Notes under the pieces: model-generated
What the model saw: the letters and a program-made list of their open reading frames with translations, nothing else
Database searches by the model: none
What the model was told of the DNA's origin: nothing
Assembly (NCBI RefSeq): GCF_039537705.1
Contig: NZ_BAABBA010000003.1
Span: 186,001 to 250,000 of the forward strand
From: Georgenia daeguensis
GTDB taxonomy: Bacteria; Actinomycetota; Actinomycetes; Actinomycetales; Actinomycetaceae
Length of the DNA: 64,000 bases
Direction of reading: 5' to 3'
In this document: piece after piece, positions 21,053-29,362 of the stretch
Layout: each line of letters starts with the position of its first letter
Position numbering within the stretch: position 1 is the first letter of the stretch
Made by a program: the position numbers and the translations under genes

Positions 21053-21693
21053 TGCTCACCGTCGGCCTCACCGGAGGTATCGGCTCGGGCAAGTCGACCG
21101 CGTCGGCCGAGCTGGCCAGGCTCGGCGCCGTCGTCGTCGACGCCGACCAGCTCGCCCGCGCCGTCGTCGCACCCGGCACGCCCGGTCTCGCCGCGGTCGT
21201 CGCCGAGTTCGGCGACTCCGTCCTGGCGCCGGACGGCTCCCTGGACCGGGCCGCCCTCGCCGCGCGCGTGTTCGGTGACCCCGACGCCCTGGCGCGGCTC
21301 GGCGCCATCACGCACCCGCTCGTCGCCGAGGAGAGCCGCCGCCTGCAGGCGGCCGCGCCCGCGGACGCCGTCGTCGTGCACGACGTCCCGCTGATCGTGG
21401 AGAACGGCCTTGCCGACCGCTACGACCTCGTGGTGGTCGTCGGCGCCGACGAGGCCACCCGGGTCCAGCGGCTGACGGCGCACCGGGGCATGTCGGAGGA
21501 GGACGCACGAGCACGGATCCGGGCCCAGGCCGACGACGCGGCCCGCCGGGCCGTCGCGGACGTCTGGCTGGACAACTCCGGGACGCCCGAGGAGCTCCGC
21601 GACGCCGTCGGCCGGCTGTGGCGGGAGAGGCTGGTGCCCGAGCGCGACCGGCGCGCGCGGAGCACCGGGGCGAGCCCGGCGGCGGGCGTCTAG
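21052..21693 (+). CDS. coaE: Dephospho-CoA kinase
   Basis: Last step of coenzyme A synthesis: ATP phosphorylates the 3'-hydroxyl of dephospho-CoA. The 213-aa product starts MLTVGLTGGIGSGKST, with the P-loop at residues 8-16, then VVVDADQLAR (CoA/substrate contact) and VVHDVPLIVENGL. Actinobacterial CoaE often has an extra C-terminal GrpB-like domain; it is absent here. The ATG at 21052 is at the conserved N-terminus and is preceded by a coupled mini-ORF. The stop TAG lies within CTAG shared with the stop of the convergent BCCT gene. Confidence 0.95.
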   Translation: MLTVGLTGGIGSGKSTASAELARLGAVVVDADQLARAVVAPGTPGLAAVVAEFGDSVLAPDGSLDRAALAARVFGDPDALARLGAITHPLVAEESRRLQAAAPADAVVVHDVPLIVENGLADRYDLVVVVGADEATRVQRLTAHRGMSEEDARARIRAQADDAARRAVADVWLDNSGTPEELRDAVGRLWRERLVPERDRRARSTGASPAAGV

Positions 21694-23375
21694 CCCGGCT
21701 CCGGCGCCGGCCCACGCTCCCGCGGCGCCGCGCCCGGGGGAGCGGCGGGCTCGGCGAACGGGACCTCGGACGGCACGACCGTGGCCTGGCGCACCGGACC
21801 GGGCTTGCGCTGACGGAGGGGGTCCCGGCGCAGGTCCACGTACAGCCCCACGCACAGCCCGATCATGATCACCACGAACGGGGTCGCGACCAGGATCGTG
21901 AAGGTCTGCAGGGCGGCGAGGCCGCCGACGAAGAGCAGGACCGCGGCGACGGCGCCCGTGAGGATGGCCCAGATGATGACCACCGGTGTCCACGGCGTGG
22001 TCCGCCCGCGGGAGGAGAGGGTCCCCATGACCAGCGAGCCGGCGTCGGCGCCGCTGATGAAGAACACCGCGGTGAGGACCATGACGACCAGGCTCGCGCC
22101 GATGAAGAACGGGTACTGCGCGAGCATCGCGAAGAACCCGGCGGCCTCGCTGCCGGTGCCCGCGATGTCGACGCCGTTGTGCTGCAGGTTGATCCCCGCG
22201 CCGCCGAACACGGCGAACCAGACGATGCTCACGCCGGTGGGGGCCAGGAGCACGCCCAGGACGAACTCACGGATGGTGCGCCCCTTGGAGATCCGCGCGA
22301 TGAACGTCCCGACGAACGGCGTCCAGGAGATCCACCAGGCCCAGTAGAAGATCGTCCAGCTGGCCAGCCAGTCCCCGCCGCCGAACACGGCCGAGTGGAA
22401 GCTCATGGGGACCAGGCTGGACAGGTAGGCACCGACCGACGCGGGCAGCAGGTCGAGGATGAAGACGGTGGGCCCGACCACGAAGACGAACAGCAGCAGC
22501 GCCGCCGCGAGGACGACGTTCGTGTTGCTCAGCCACTTGATGCCGCGGGAGACGCCGCTGGCCGCCGAGATCACCACGCCCACGGTGAGGACGCAGATGA
22601 TGATCACCGGCGCGGCCGTGCCGGGGTCGTCGACGAACTCGCCGGTGCGCAGCAGGGAGAGGCCCGCGGCGATCTGGAGCGCGCCCAGGCCCAGCGACGT
22701 CGCCGAGCCGAACTTCGTGCACAGGATGGCCAGGATGTCGATCGGGCGGCCCCAGCCGCGCCGCTCGATCCGGTCCTTCCCGAGGATCGACTGGAACGGC
22801 GCGCTCATGAGGTTGCCGCGCCCCATCCGGTGGGTGGAGTAGGCCAGGGCCAGGCCCACCACGGAGTAGATCGCCCAGGGGTGCAGCCCCCAGTGGAACA
22901 ACGTGTAGGCCATCGCCGCCTCGGCGGCCTCCGGGCTGCCCGGTGCGGCGTCGACGAAGGGCGGCGGAGCGGCCAGGTGGGTGACCGGCTCGTAGACGCC
23001 GAAGAACATCAGGCCGATGCCCATGCCGGCGCTGAACATCATGGCGATCCACGACATCCGGGAGAACTCGGTGGACTCTCCGGCGCGGGAGATCGGGATG
23101 CCTCCGAACCGCCCGAAGGCGAGCACCAGGGAGAAGGCGACGAACCCCGCCGCGGCGAGGATGAACACCCAGCCGAAGGTGTGCGTCACCCAGCCGAGCG
23201 CGGCGCCGGCGGCGTCCCCGACGGCCTCGGTGAACAGCACGCCGAGGAGGCAGATCACGATGACGAGGGCGACGGAGATGAAGAACACCGGCTTGTCGAC
23301 GGTCGCCCACCCGCGTTCCTGATCGGCCGTGCCGGCAGGCGTCGTGACGACGCCGTCCGACGGTTGGTTGTCCAT
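21690..23375 (-). CDS. BCCT family betaine/choline/carnitine transporter
   Basis: Secondary transporter for quaternary-ammonium osmolytes such as glycine betaine. The 561-aa product has about 12 transmembrane segments. Family features include the glycine-rich SAGMGIGLMFFGVYEP segment, HWGLHPWAIYSVVGLALAY, and the tryptophan-rich FYWAWWISWTPFVGTFIARISKGRTIREF. Both ends are hydrophilic; the proline-rich C-tail of about 45 residues could sense ionic strength, as in BetP. The ATG at 23375 follows GGAAGGAG; longer readings upstream have no membrane or family signal. The exact substrate cannot be told from sequence. Confidence 0.93.
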   Translation of the reverse strand: MDNQPSDGVVTTPAGTADQERGWATVDKPVFFISVALVIVICLLGVLFTEAVGDAAGAALGWVTHTFGWVFILAAAGFVAFSLVLAFGRFGGIPISRAGESTEFSRMSWIAMMFSAGMGIGLMFFGVYEPVTHLAAPPPFVDAAPGSPEAAEAAMAYTLFHWGLHPWAIYSVVGLALAYSTHRMGRGNLMSAPFQSILGKDRIERRGWGRPIDILAILCTKFGSATSLGLGALQIAAGLSLLRTGEFVDDPGTAAPVIIICVLTVGVVISAASGVSRGIKWLSNTNVVLAAALLLFVFVVGPTVFILDLLPASVGAYLSSLVPMSFHSAVFGGGDWLASWTIFYWAWWISWTPFVGTFIARISKGRTIREFVLGVLLAPTGVSIVWFAVFGGAGINLQHNGVDIAGTGSEAAGFFAMLAQYPFFIGASLVVMVLTAVFFISGADAGSLVMGTLSSRGRTTPWTPVVIIWAILTGAVAAVLLFVGGLAALQTFTILVATPFVVIMIGLCVGLYVDLRRDPLRQRKPGPVRQATVVPSEVPFAEPAAPPGAAPRERGPAPEPG

Positions 23376-23482
23376 GCGGTCCCCGCTCCTTCCGTCCCAT
23401 GGGGCTGCGGGGCCGGCCGGTGGCCGTCGGGCGGCTCCGCGGCCGTCGGGCGGCTCGTCGCGCTCCGGCACTCCGCGCTCAG

Positions 23483-23488
23483 TATCGT
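23483..23488 (+). promoter_or_regulatory. -10 box for leaderless PduO-like gene
   Basis: TATCGT at 23483-23488, then 7 nt, then ATG 23496. Confidence 0.55.
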
Positions 23489-23495
23489 GGCACCC

Positions 23496-24161
23496 ATGAC
23501 TGTCGGCGGCGAGCCAGGACCGGACGAGCACGGCGACGCGGGGAGCATCTTCCTCGGCGAGCACGGCGGCGACACCGGGCGCGTGGTCCTCGGCGACCAC
23601 GGCGAGCTGGCCAAGTCCGACCTCCGGGTGGCGGCCTACACCGAGGTCGACGCCGCGAACGCCTCGATCGGTATGGCGATGGCCGCGGCCCCGCTGCCTC
23701 GAGAGCTCGCCTCGATGCTGCTGAGCGTGCAGAACGACCTGCTCGACCTGGTCACGGACCTCGGTGTCTCCACCGTGGGGGACGAGCCGGTCGCGGTCAG
23801 GATCGTGCCCGCCCACGTCGAACGGCTGGACCGGGCCATCGAGCACTTCACCGAGGGGGCCGGCGACCTCAGCGGGATGGTCCTGCCCGGCGGCACGCTC
23901 GCAGCGGCGCTGCTCTACCAGGCCCGTTCGGCGGTGCGTCGCGCGGAGCTGGCGGTCTGGCGCGCGGTCGAGGCGCACCCGGAGGCGGTCAACCGGGAGG
24001 CCGGCCGCTACCTGAACCACCTGTCGACGCTGCTGTTCGTCGCCGCCCGCGGCGCCAACACCGATCTTGGCGACGTGGTGTGGGTCCCGGGCTCCTCGGT
24101 GGCCGCCGTCGGCCAGGCCGCCGCGGACGACCGCGCCACGACGCCCGACGACGCGGGGTAG
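23496..24161 (+). CDS. Divergent PduO-type cobalamin adenosyltransferase-like protein
   Basis: The fold matches PduO-type ATP:cob(I)alamin adenosyltransferases: LAKSDLRVAAYTEVD, VQNDLLDLVTDLG, LPGGTLAAALLYQARSAVRRAE and RYLNHLSTLLFVAARGAN align with the family. Several signature positions are altered. The N-terminal ATP loop (normally RTGDxGTT) reads EHGGDTGRV, the VDE glutamate is A53, RRAER is RRAEL (L152), and YLNRLSD is YLNHLST. Enzyme activity is therefore doubtful, and a binding or chaperone role is possible. The 221-aa product is leaderless. No B12-dependent enzyme lies nearby. Confidence 0.7.
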   Translation: MTVGGEPGPDEHGDAGSIFLGEHGGDTGRVVLGDHGELAKSDLRVAAYTEVDAANASIGMAMAAAPLPRELASMLLSVQNDLLDLVTDLGVSTVGDEPVAVRIVPAHVERLDRAIEHFTEGAGDLSGMVLPGGTLAAALLYQARSAVRRAELAVWRAVEAHPEAVNREAGRYLNHLSTLLFVAARGANTDLGDVVWVPGSSVAAVGQAAADDRATTPDDAG

Positions 24162-24196
24162 TCCCGGCGCTCGGACACCGGTCGCCCCGCCCGTCG

Positions 24197-26206
24197 TCAG
24201 GCGTCCCGGTGCCCGGGCGACCCCGCCGGGGCCCCCACGAGGTGCGGGTCAGCCGGCCGGCGCTCGATGCCCGCGGCCGCGTAGGCGTCGGCCTCGTCGA
24301 GGGTCTCGTGCTCCATGAGGGCGGCGACGATGGCCTCGTGCTTGTCGCGGTTCTCGCGCAGCAGCCGCCGGGCCTCGGCGTAGCAGTCGTCGACGAGGGC
24401 GCGGACCTCGGCGTCGACGGCCTCCAGGAGCGCCTCGGAGGCACCGTTCTGCCGGGCGTCGCCGTCGCTCGGGTAGACCTGGACGGGCCCGATCTTCTCC
24501 GACATGCCCCACCGGCCCACCATCTGGCGTGCGATGGCGGTGACGGTCTGCAGGTCGGACTCGGCGCCGGTGGTGATGACGCCGAAGATCTCCTGCTCGG
24601 CGGCCATGCCGCCGAGGGCACCGATGATGCGGCCCCGGAGGTAGTCGACGTCGTACCCGTACCGGTCCGTCTCGGGCGTGGAAAGGGTGACGCCGAGGGC
24701 GCGGCCGCGGGGGATGATCGAGATCTTGCGGACGGGGTCGGCGCCGGGCCGCAGCATGCCGAGGAGGGCGTGGCCCGCCTCGTGGTACGCGGTGCGCAGG
24801 CGCTCCTCCTCGGGCATGACGACGGCGCGCTCGGAGCCCAGCTGGACCTTCTCGAGGGCGTCCGCGAAGTCCTTGGCGAAGATCTGGTCCTGGCCGCGCT
24901 TGGCCGCGAGCAGCGCGGCCTCGTTGGCCAGGTTCGCGAGGTCCGCGCCGGTCATTCCGGGGGTGGACCGCGAGACGGCGCCGAGGTCGACGTCGGGCGC
25001 GAGCGGCTTGCCGCGGGTGTGCACCGCGAGGATCTGCTCCCGGCCGGCCTGGTCGGGCGGGGAGACGGTGATCTTGCGGTCGAAGCGGCCCGGCCTGGTC
25101 AGGGCGTCGTCCAGGACGTCGGCGCGGTTGGTCGCCGCGAGGACGACGACGCCCTCGGTGCCGTCGAAGCCGTCCATCTCGGTGAGGATCTGGTTCAGGG
25201 TCTGCTCCCGCTCGTCGTTGCCGCCCATCGAGCGGGCCCCGGAGCGCGAGCGCCCGATGGTGTCGATCTCGTCGATGAAGATGATGGCCGGGGCGACCTT
25301 GCGGGCCTCGGCGAAGAGGTCGCGCACCCGCTGGGCGCCGACGCCGACGATCATCTCGATGAACTCCGACGCGGAGGCCGAGAAGAAGGGCACCTCGGCC
25401 TCGCCCGCCGTCGCCCGGGCGAGGAGGGTCTTGCCGGTGCCCGGGCCGCCCTCGAGGAGCACGCCCCTGGGGACCTTGGCGCCGAGGCGGGTGTACTTCT
25501 CCGGGTTCTTGAGGAAGTCGACGATCTCCGCGACCTCTGCCTCGACCTCGTCGATGCCCGCGACGTCGTCGAAGTTGACGCGCACCTTCTCGGGGTCGAC
25601 CGGCTTGGCCTTCTTCCCGCCCAGGCCGCCGAGCATCCCTGCGCCCATCCCGCCGGCCTTGCGGGCCCGGCGGAAGAGCCAGACGTAGAACCCCACGAGC
25701 AGCGCGAGCGGGAGCAGCGATATCAGGAGGTTCGGGAGGATCCCGCGTTCCTGCGTGATCGGGGTGGCACGGACGACGGCATCGCTCGCCTCGAGCTCGG
25801 CGAGGAGGTCGTCCTGGGCGAAGGTGGGCCGTTCGGTGACGAACTGGGTGTAGGTGCCGCCGTCGCCGGCCGGGGCCGGGGAGGCGCCCTCGGGCAGCTC
25901 GGCCGGCTCGGCCAGCCGGCCCTCGATGCTCTGGCCGCGGGAGAAGACCTCCTCGACGTTGCCCTCCTCCACCTGCTGCCGGAACTCGGTGTACGAGATC
26001 GTGGCGACCTGCGAGCTCGCGACGTCCTGGAGCGTCGTCAGCCCGAAGAGCACCACCCAGCCCAGCAGGAGCCAGGTGATCACCCGTCCCCATCCCGGTG
26101 GCTCGGGCTCGCGGCCCTGGGGCGGGACGCCCTCCGTGCGCCAGGGCTGGCCCGCGGGAGGCTGCTCCGGTGGCTCGGTGCGTCGGGCGTCGCGGGGGTT
26201 GGACAC
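24197..26206 (-). CDS. ftsH: ATP-dependent zinc metalloprotease FtsH
   Basis: Membrane-anchored AAA+ protease that degrades misfolded membrane and short-lived cytosolic proteins. With the GTG at 26206 the product is 669 aa: a proline-rich N-tail, TM1 at about 41-59, an extracytoplasmic domain, TM2 at about 157-178, Walker A GGPGTGKT at 253-260, Walker B IIFIDEID, and the zinc motif HEAGH at 475-479. This start has GGAGGG 7 nt upstream. A TTG at 26245 is in frame but falls inside the operator, so it is rejected. The divergent marR and shared operators suggest a stress-induced accessory FtsH rather than the housekeeping copy. Confidence 0.93.
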   Translation of the reverse strand: MSNPRDARRTEPPEQPPAGQPWRTEGVPPQGREPEPPGWGRVITWLLLGWVVLFGLTTLQDVASSQVATISYTEFRQQVEEGNVEEVFSRGQSIEGRLAEPAELPEGASPAPAGDGGTYTQFVTERPTFAQDDLLAELEASDAVVRATPITQERGILPNLLISLLPLALLVGFYVWLFRRARKAGGMGAGMLGGLGGKKAKPVDPEKVRVNFDDVAGIDEVEAEVAEIVDFLKNPEKYTRLGAKVPRGVLLEGGPGTGKTLLARATAGEAEVPFFSASASEFIEMIVGVGAQRVRDLFAEARKVAPAIIFIDEIDTIGRSRSGARSMGGNDEREQTLNQILTEMDGFDGTEGVVVLAATNRADVLDDALTRPGRFDRKITVSPPDQAGREQILAVHTRGKPLAPDVDLGAVSRSTPGMTGADLANLANEAALLAAKRGQDQIFAKDFADALEKVQLGSERAVVMPEEERLRTAYHEAGHALLGMLRPGADPVRKISIIPRGRALGVTLSTPETDRYGYDVDYLRGRIIGALGGMAAEQEIFGVITTGAESDLQTVTAIARQMVGRWGMSEKIGPVQVYPSDGDARQNGASEALLEAVDAEVRALVDDCYAEARRLLRENRDKHEAIVAALMEHETLDEADAYAAAGIERRPADPHLVGAPAGSPGHRDA

Positions 26207-26230
26207 GGGGCGTCCCTCCGGGGTGGGTTC

Positions 26231-26253
26231 GTTGGTGTGTGCCAACTAGTTTA
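26231..26253 (-). promoter_or_regulatory. ftsH promoter and MarR-type operator
   Basis: On the minus strand TAAACT (26253-26248) is a -10 box for ftsH. Just downstream, at the expected transcription start, lies the inverted repeat GTTGG-N6-CCAAC (26231-26246). It shares the TTGG/CCAA core with the operator at the marR start, so binding should repress ftsH. Confidence 0.55.
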
Positions 26254-26282
26254 GATGCCGTCGGCGCGGGTGGCTACCTATT

Positions 26283-26304
26283 AGTTGGTGTAATCTCACC
26301 AACT
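26283..26304 (+). promoter_or_regulatory. marR promoter buried in a palindromic operator
   Basis: AGTTGGTG (26283-26290) and CACCAACT (26297-26304) are perfect inverted arms. The 6-nt spacer TAATCT (26291-26296) is itself the -10 box for the marR transcript. A bound dimer would cover the -10, giving direct autorepression. Confidence 0.7.
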
Positions 26305-26922
26305 GTGGTGAACGACACGGGCCGGGACGACGGCAGCACGGGGCTGGACGACGGCGCGGAGGCCGCCGACGTCGGCGCGGGCCTGCAGCGCGCCTTCTGG
26401 CTGCTGCTGCGGTGGGGGAGCCGGGCGAGCGTCCGTGCCCAGTTCCTCAGCGGGGAGCTCGGACGCTCGCTCACGCCGACGGACGTGTGGATCGTGGAGG
26501 TCCTGGCGGAACGAGGGCCGATGCGGCTGACGGCGCTCGCCGCGTGGCAGGGCGTGGACAAGTCGACCGTCACGCCGCAGGTGCGGCGGCTCGAACGGGC
26601 GGGTCTTGTGGTGCGGACGGCGGACCCGCAGGACGGCCGCGCCGTGCTCCTCTCGCTCTCCGAGGAGGGGCTCGGCGTGCGGGACAGGTTCCGCCGCGCC
26701 GGCGCCGCCGTGCTCGAGGACCGGCTCGCCTCGTGGAGCGAGGAGGACCGGCGGGTGCTGGCCGAGCTTCTCGGCCGGTTCGTCGAGGGGCTCGACGTCG
26801 ACCGGTCCGCCGGCGGGTCCGCGCCGACGGGGAGCACGGCGCCGTCGGCCGCGTCCGCACCGTCGCCAGGACCGTCGGCACCGGCGGGTCCGTCGACCGC
26901 GGCAGGGGCTCTGCAGCGCTGA
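26305..26922 (+). CDS. MarR family transcriptional regulator
   Basis: Winged helix-turn-helix repressor, predicted to control itself and the divergent ftsH. The 205-aa product has a dimerisation helix (GLQRAFWLLLRWGSRAS), the recognition region LTALAAWQGVDKSTVTPQVRRLERAGLV and a wing with DPQDGRAV. The C-terminal 45 residues are a Ser/Pro/Ala-rich tail not part of the MarR fold. The GTG at 26305 is 8 nt after the -10 box, consistent with a leaderless mRNA; a second GTG at 26308 is equally readable. No cysteine-sensor pattern of OhrR type was seen, so the ligand is unknown. Confidence 0.9.
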   Translation: MVNDTGRDDGSTGLDDGAEAADVGAGLQRAFWLLLRWGSRASVRAQFLSGELGRSLTPTDVWIVEVLAERGPMRLTALAAWQGVDKSTVTPQVRRLERAGLVVRTADPQDGRAVLLSLSEEGLGVRDRFRRAGAAVLEDRLASWSEEDRRVLAELLGRFVEGLDVDRSAGGSAPTGSTAPSAASAPSPGPSAPAGPSTAAGALQR

Positions 26923-26952
26923 GGCACCCGGCGCGATGTCGGTGCCCCGACG

Positions 26953-26958
26953 TACCGT
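26953..26958 (+). promoter_or_regulatory. -10 box for leaderless uvrB mRNA
   Basis: TACCGT at 26953-26958, then 6 nt, then the uvrB ATG at 26965. Confidence 0.6.
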
Positions 26959-26964
26959 TGACCC

Positions 26965-29061
26965 ATGCGTCCCGTGACCGACCTGCAGCGCGCCGTCGCC
27001 CCGTTCGAGGTGGTCTCCGACTACACGCCGTCGGGTGACCAGCCGACGGCGATCGCCGAGCTCACCGAGCGGCTCAGGGCCGGCGAGAAGGACATCGTCC
27101 TGCTCGGCGCCACGGGCACCGGAAAGTCGGCCACGACCGCCTGGCTCATCGAGCAGGTCCAGCGGCCCACGCTGGTGATGGCGCCGAACAAGACCCTCGC
27201 CGCCCAGCTCGCGACCGAGTTCCGTGAGCTGCTGCCCAACAACGCCGTCGAGTACTTCGTCTCGTACTACGACTACTACCAGCCCGAGGCGTACGTGCCG
27301 CAGACGGACACCTACATCGAGAAGGACTCCTCGATCAACGACGAGGTGGAGCGGCTGCGCCACAGCGCGACGAACTCGTTGCTGACGCGGCGCGACGTCA
27401 TCGTGGTGGCGTCGGTCTCCTGCATCTACGGTCTTGGGACCCCGCAGGAGTACGTCGACCGGATGGTCCAGCTCAAGGTGGGCGACACGATCGAGCGTGA
27501 CGACCTGCTGCGCCAGTTCGTGACGATGCAGTACGTCCGCAACGACATGGCCTTCACCCGTGGCACGTTCCGGGTCCGCGGGGACACCATCGAGATCATC
27601 CCCGTCTACGAGGAGCTCGCCATCCGCATCGAGCTGTTCGGCGACGAGATCGACGGCCTGAGCACGCTGCACCCGCTGACGGGCGAGGTCGTCCGCTCCG
27701 AGGAGGCGGTACACCTCTTCCCGGCCACCCACTACGTGGCGGGCCCCGAGCGGATGGAGCGGGCGATCGCGGGCATCGAGGTCGAGCTCGCCGAGCGGCT
27801 GGAGGAGCTCGAACGGCAGAACAAGCTGCTCGAGGCCCAGCGGCTGCGCATGCGTACGACGTACGACATCGAGATGATGCGCCAGATCGGGACGTGCTCC
27901 GGGATCGAGAACTACTCCCGGCACATCGACGGCCGTGCTGCCGGCACGGCGCCGAACACCCTGCTGGACTACTTCCCCGAGGACTTCCTCCTCGTCATCG
28001 ACGAGTCGCACGTGACCGTGCCGCAGATCGGTGCCATGTACGAGGGCGACATGTCGCGCAAGCGCACGCTGGTGGACTTCGGCTTCCGCCTGCCCTCGGC
28101 GATGGACAACCGGCCGCTGCGCTGGGAGGAGTTCCTCGAGCGCATCGGCCAGACGGTGTACCTCTCCGCCACGCCGGGGCCCTACGAGCTCAGCCAGTCC
28201 GACGGCGTCGTCGAGCAGATCATCCGCCCCACCGGACTGGTGGACCCCGAGGTGGTGGTCAAACCGACGAAGGGCCAGATCGACGACCTCCTCGGGGAGA
28301 TCCGCGACCGCGTGGACAAGGACGAGCGGGTGCTCGTGACCACGCTGACCAAGAAGATGGCCGAGGACCTCACGGAGTACCTCCTCGAGCGCGGGATCCA
28401 GGTGCGCTACCTGCACTCCGACGTCGACACCCTGCGCCGCGTCGAGCTGCTGCGGGAGCTCCGGCTGGGGCAGTTCGACGTGCTGGTGGGCATCAACCTC
28501 CTCCGGGAGGGCCTGGACCTGCCGGAGGTCTCCCTCGTCGCCATCCTGGACGCCGACAAGGAGGGGTTCCTCCGCTCCTCCACCTCCCTCATCCAGACCA
28601 TCGGCCGCGCCGCCCGAAACGTCTCGGGGCAGGTGCACATGTACGCCGACAGGATCACCGACTCCATGGCCCACGCCATCGAGGAGACCACGCGGCGCCG
28701 CGAGAAGCAGGTGGCCTACAACGAGGCTCACGGCATCGAGCCCACGGCGCTGCGCAAGCGGATCGCCGACGTCACCGACATGCTGGCGCGCGAGGACCTC
28801 GACACGGCCGAGCTGCTCGAGGGCGGCTACCGGGGCGCCGGCAAGGGGCCGGGCGGAAAGGATCGCCGGAAGGCGGGGGAGTCGGTCCGCGAGAAGCTGG
28901 CCGGCGCGGCGGCCAGCGACCTCGCCGAGCTCATCCAGGACCTGTCCGCCCAGATGCACGCCGCGGCGGAGGAGCTGCAGTTCGAGCTCGCGGCCCGCCT
29001 GCGGGACGAGATCGCGGACCTGAAGAAGGAGCTGCGGCAGATGACGGCCGCCAACGCCTGA
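26965..29061 (+). CDS. uvrB: Excinuclease ABC subunit B
   Basis: Damage-verifying helicase-like subunit of nucleotide excision repair; it is loaded by UvrA and recruits UvrC, both encoded later in the window. The 698-aa product has Walker A GATGTGKS, the beta-hairpin region YYDYYQPEAYVPQTDTYIEKD, the Walker B box VIDESH, helicase motifs VLVTTLTKKMAEDLTEYL and QTIGRAARN, and a C-terminal UVR motif (ELQFELAARLRDEIADLKKEL) that binds UvrC. Full family length. The leaderless start gives MRPVTDLQRAVAPFEV. Confidence 0.98.
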   Translation: MRPVTDLQRAVAPFEVVSDYTPSGDQPTAIAELTERLRAGEKDIVLLGATGTGKSATTAWLIEQVQRPTLVMAPNKTLAAQLATEFRELLPNNAVEYFVSYYDYYQPEAYVPQTDTYIEKDSSINDEVERLRHSATNSLLTRRDVIVVASVSCIYGLGTPQEYVDRMVQLKVGDTIERDDLLRQFVTMQYVRNDMAFTRGTFRVRGDTIEIIPVYEELAIRIELFGDEIDGLSTLHPLTGEVVRSEEAVHLFPATHYVAGPERMERAIAGIEVELAERLEELERQNKLLEAQRLRMRTTYDIEMMRQIGTCSGIENYSRHIDGRAAGTAPNTLLDYFPEDFLLVIDESHVTVPQIGAMYEGDMSRKRTLVDFGFRLPSAMDNRPLRWEEFLERIGQTVYLSATPGPYELSQSDGVVEQIIRPTGLVDPEVVVKPTKGQIDDLLGEIRDRVDKDERVLVTTLTKKMAEDLTEYLLERGIQVRYLHSDVDTLRRVELLRELRLGQFDVLVGINLLREGLDLPEVSLVAILDADKEGFLRSSTSLIQTIGRAARNVSGQVHMYADRITDSMAHAIEETTRRREKQVAYNEAHGIEPTALRKRIADVTDMLAREDLDTAELLEGGYRGAGKGPGGKDRRKAGESVREKLAGAAASDLAELIQDLSAQMHAAAEELQFELAARLRDEIADLKKELRQMTAANA

Positions 29062-29173
29062 CCGGCCGCCGGACGGTCGGCGTCCCCGGCAGGTGGCGTC
29101 GTGACCGACATGTCCGGTTCTGTGACGTCGGTCGTCACGCGGCCGGGTGGTCGCGCTCGGGATGGGGGTGACG

Positions 29174-29179
29174 TATCGT
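29174..29179 (+). promoter_or_regulatory. -10 box for terC riboswitch transcript
   Basis: TATCGT at 29174-29179 would place the RNA start at about 29186, just before the riboswitch P1 strand. The rest of the gap 29062-29180 shows nothing else recognisable. Confidence 0.4.
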
Positions 29180-29185
29180 TGCCGC

Positions 29186-29358
29186 TGCGGAGGGGAGTAT
29201 TCCCCGAACAGTGGTGCCGTCATCACGGTGGGCGACGTCGTCCGCTCGGTACCACTGGCCCGGACCACGACGGTCGTCCCCGCCCCGGAGCGTCGCGGGT
29301 GGGGACAGCCCGGACCAGGCGGAAGAGACCTCCGGTACCCGTCCCTACGTACCGGAGG
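29186..29358 (+). ncRNA. yybP-ykoY (Mn2+) riboswitch controlling terC
   Basis: The 5' P1 strand CGGAGG (29188-29193) runs into the class signature GGAGTA (29194-29199). The 3' side has AGAGA-CC followed by the matching P1 strand CCTCCG (29329-29334). An internal helix pairs CAGTGGT (29209-29215) with ACCACTG further on. The alternative helix is decisive: CCTCCGGTAC (29329-29338) pairs perfectly with GTACCGGAGG (29349-29358), which contains the terC ribosome site. P1 formation on Mn2+ binding would release GGAGG, giving a translational ON switch. The class and its link to TerC-family genes are established; identification here is by eye. Confidence 0.8.
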
Positions 29359-29362
29359 CACT

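Noticed and set aside
26207..26245. TTG at 26245 as the ftsH start
   Set aside because: It lies 2 nt after the -10 box and inside the operator; the GTG at 26206 has GGAGGG at 7 nt.
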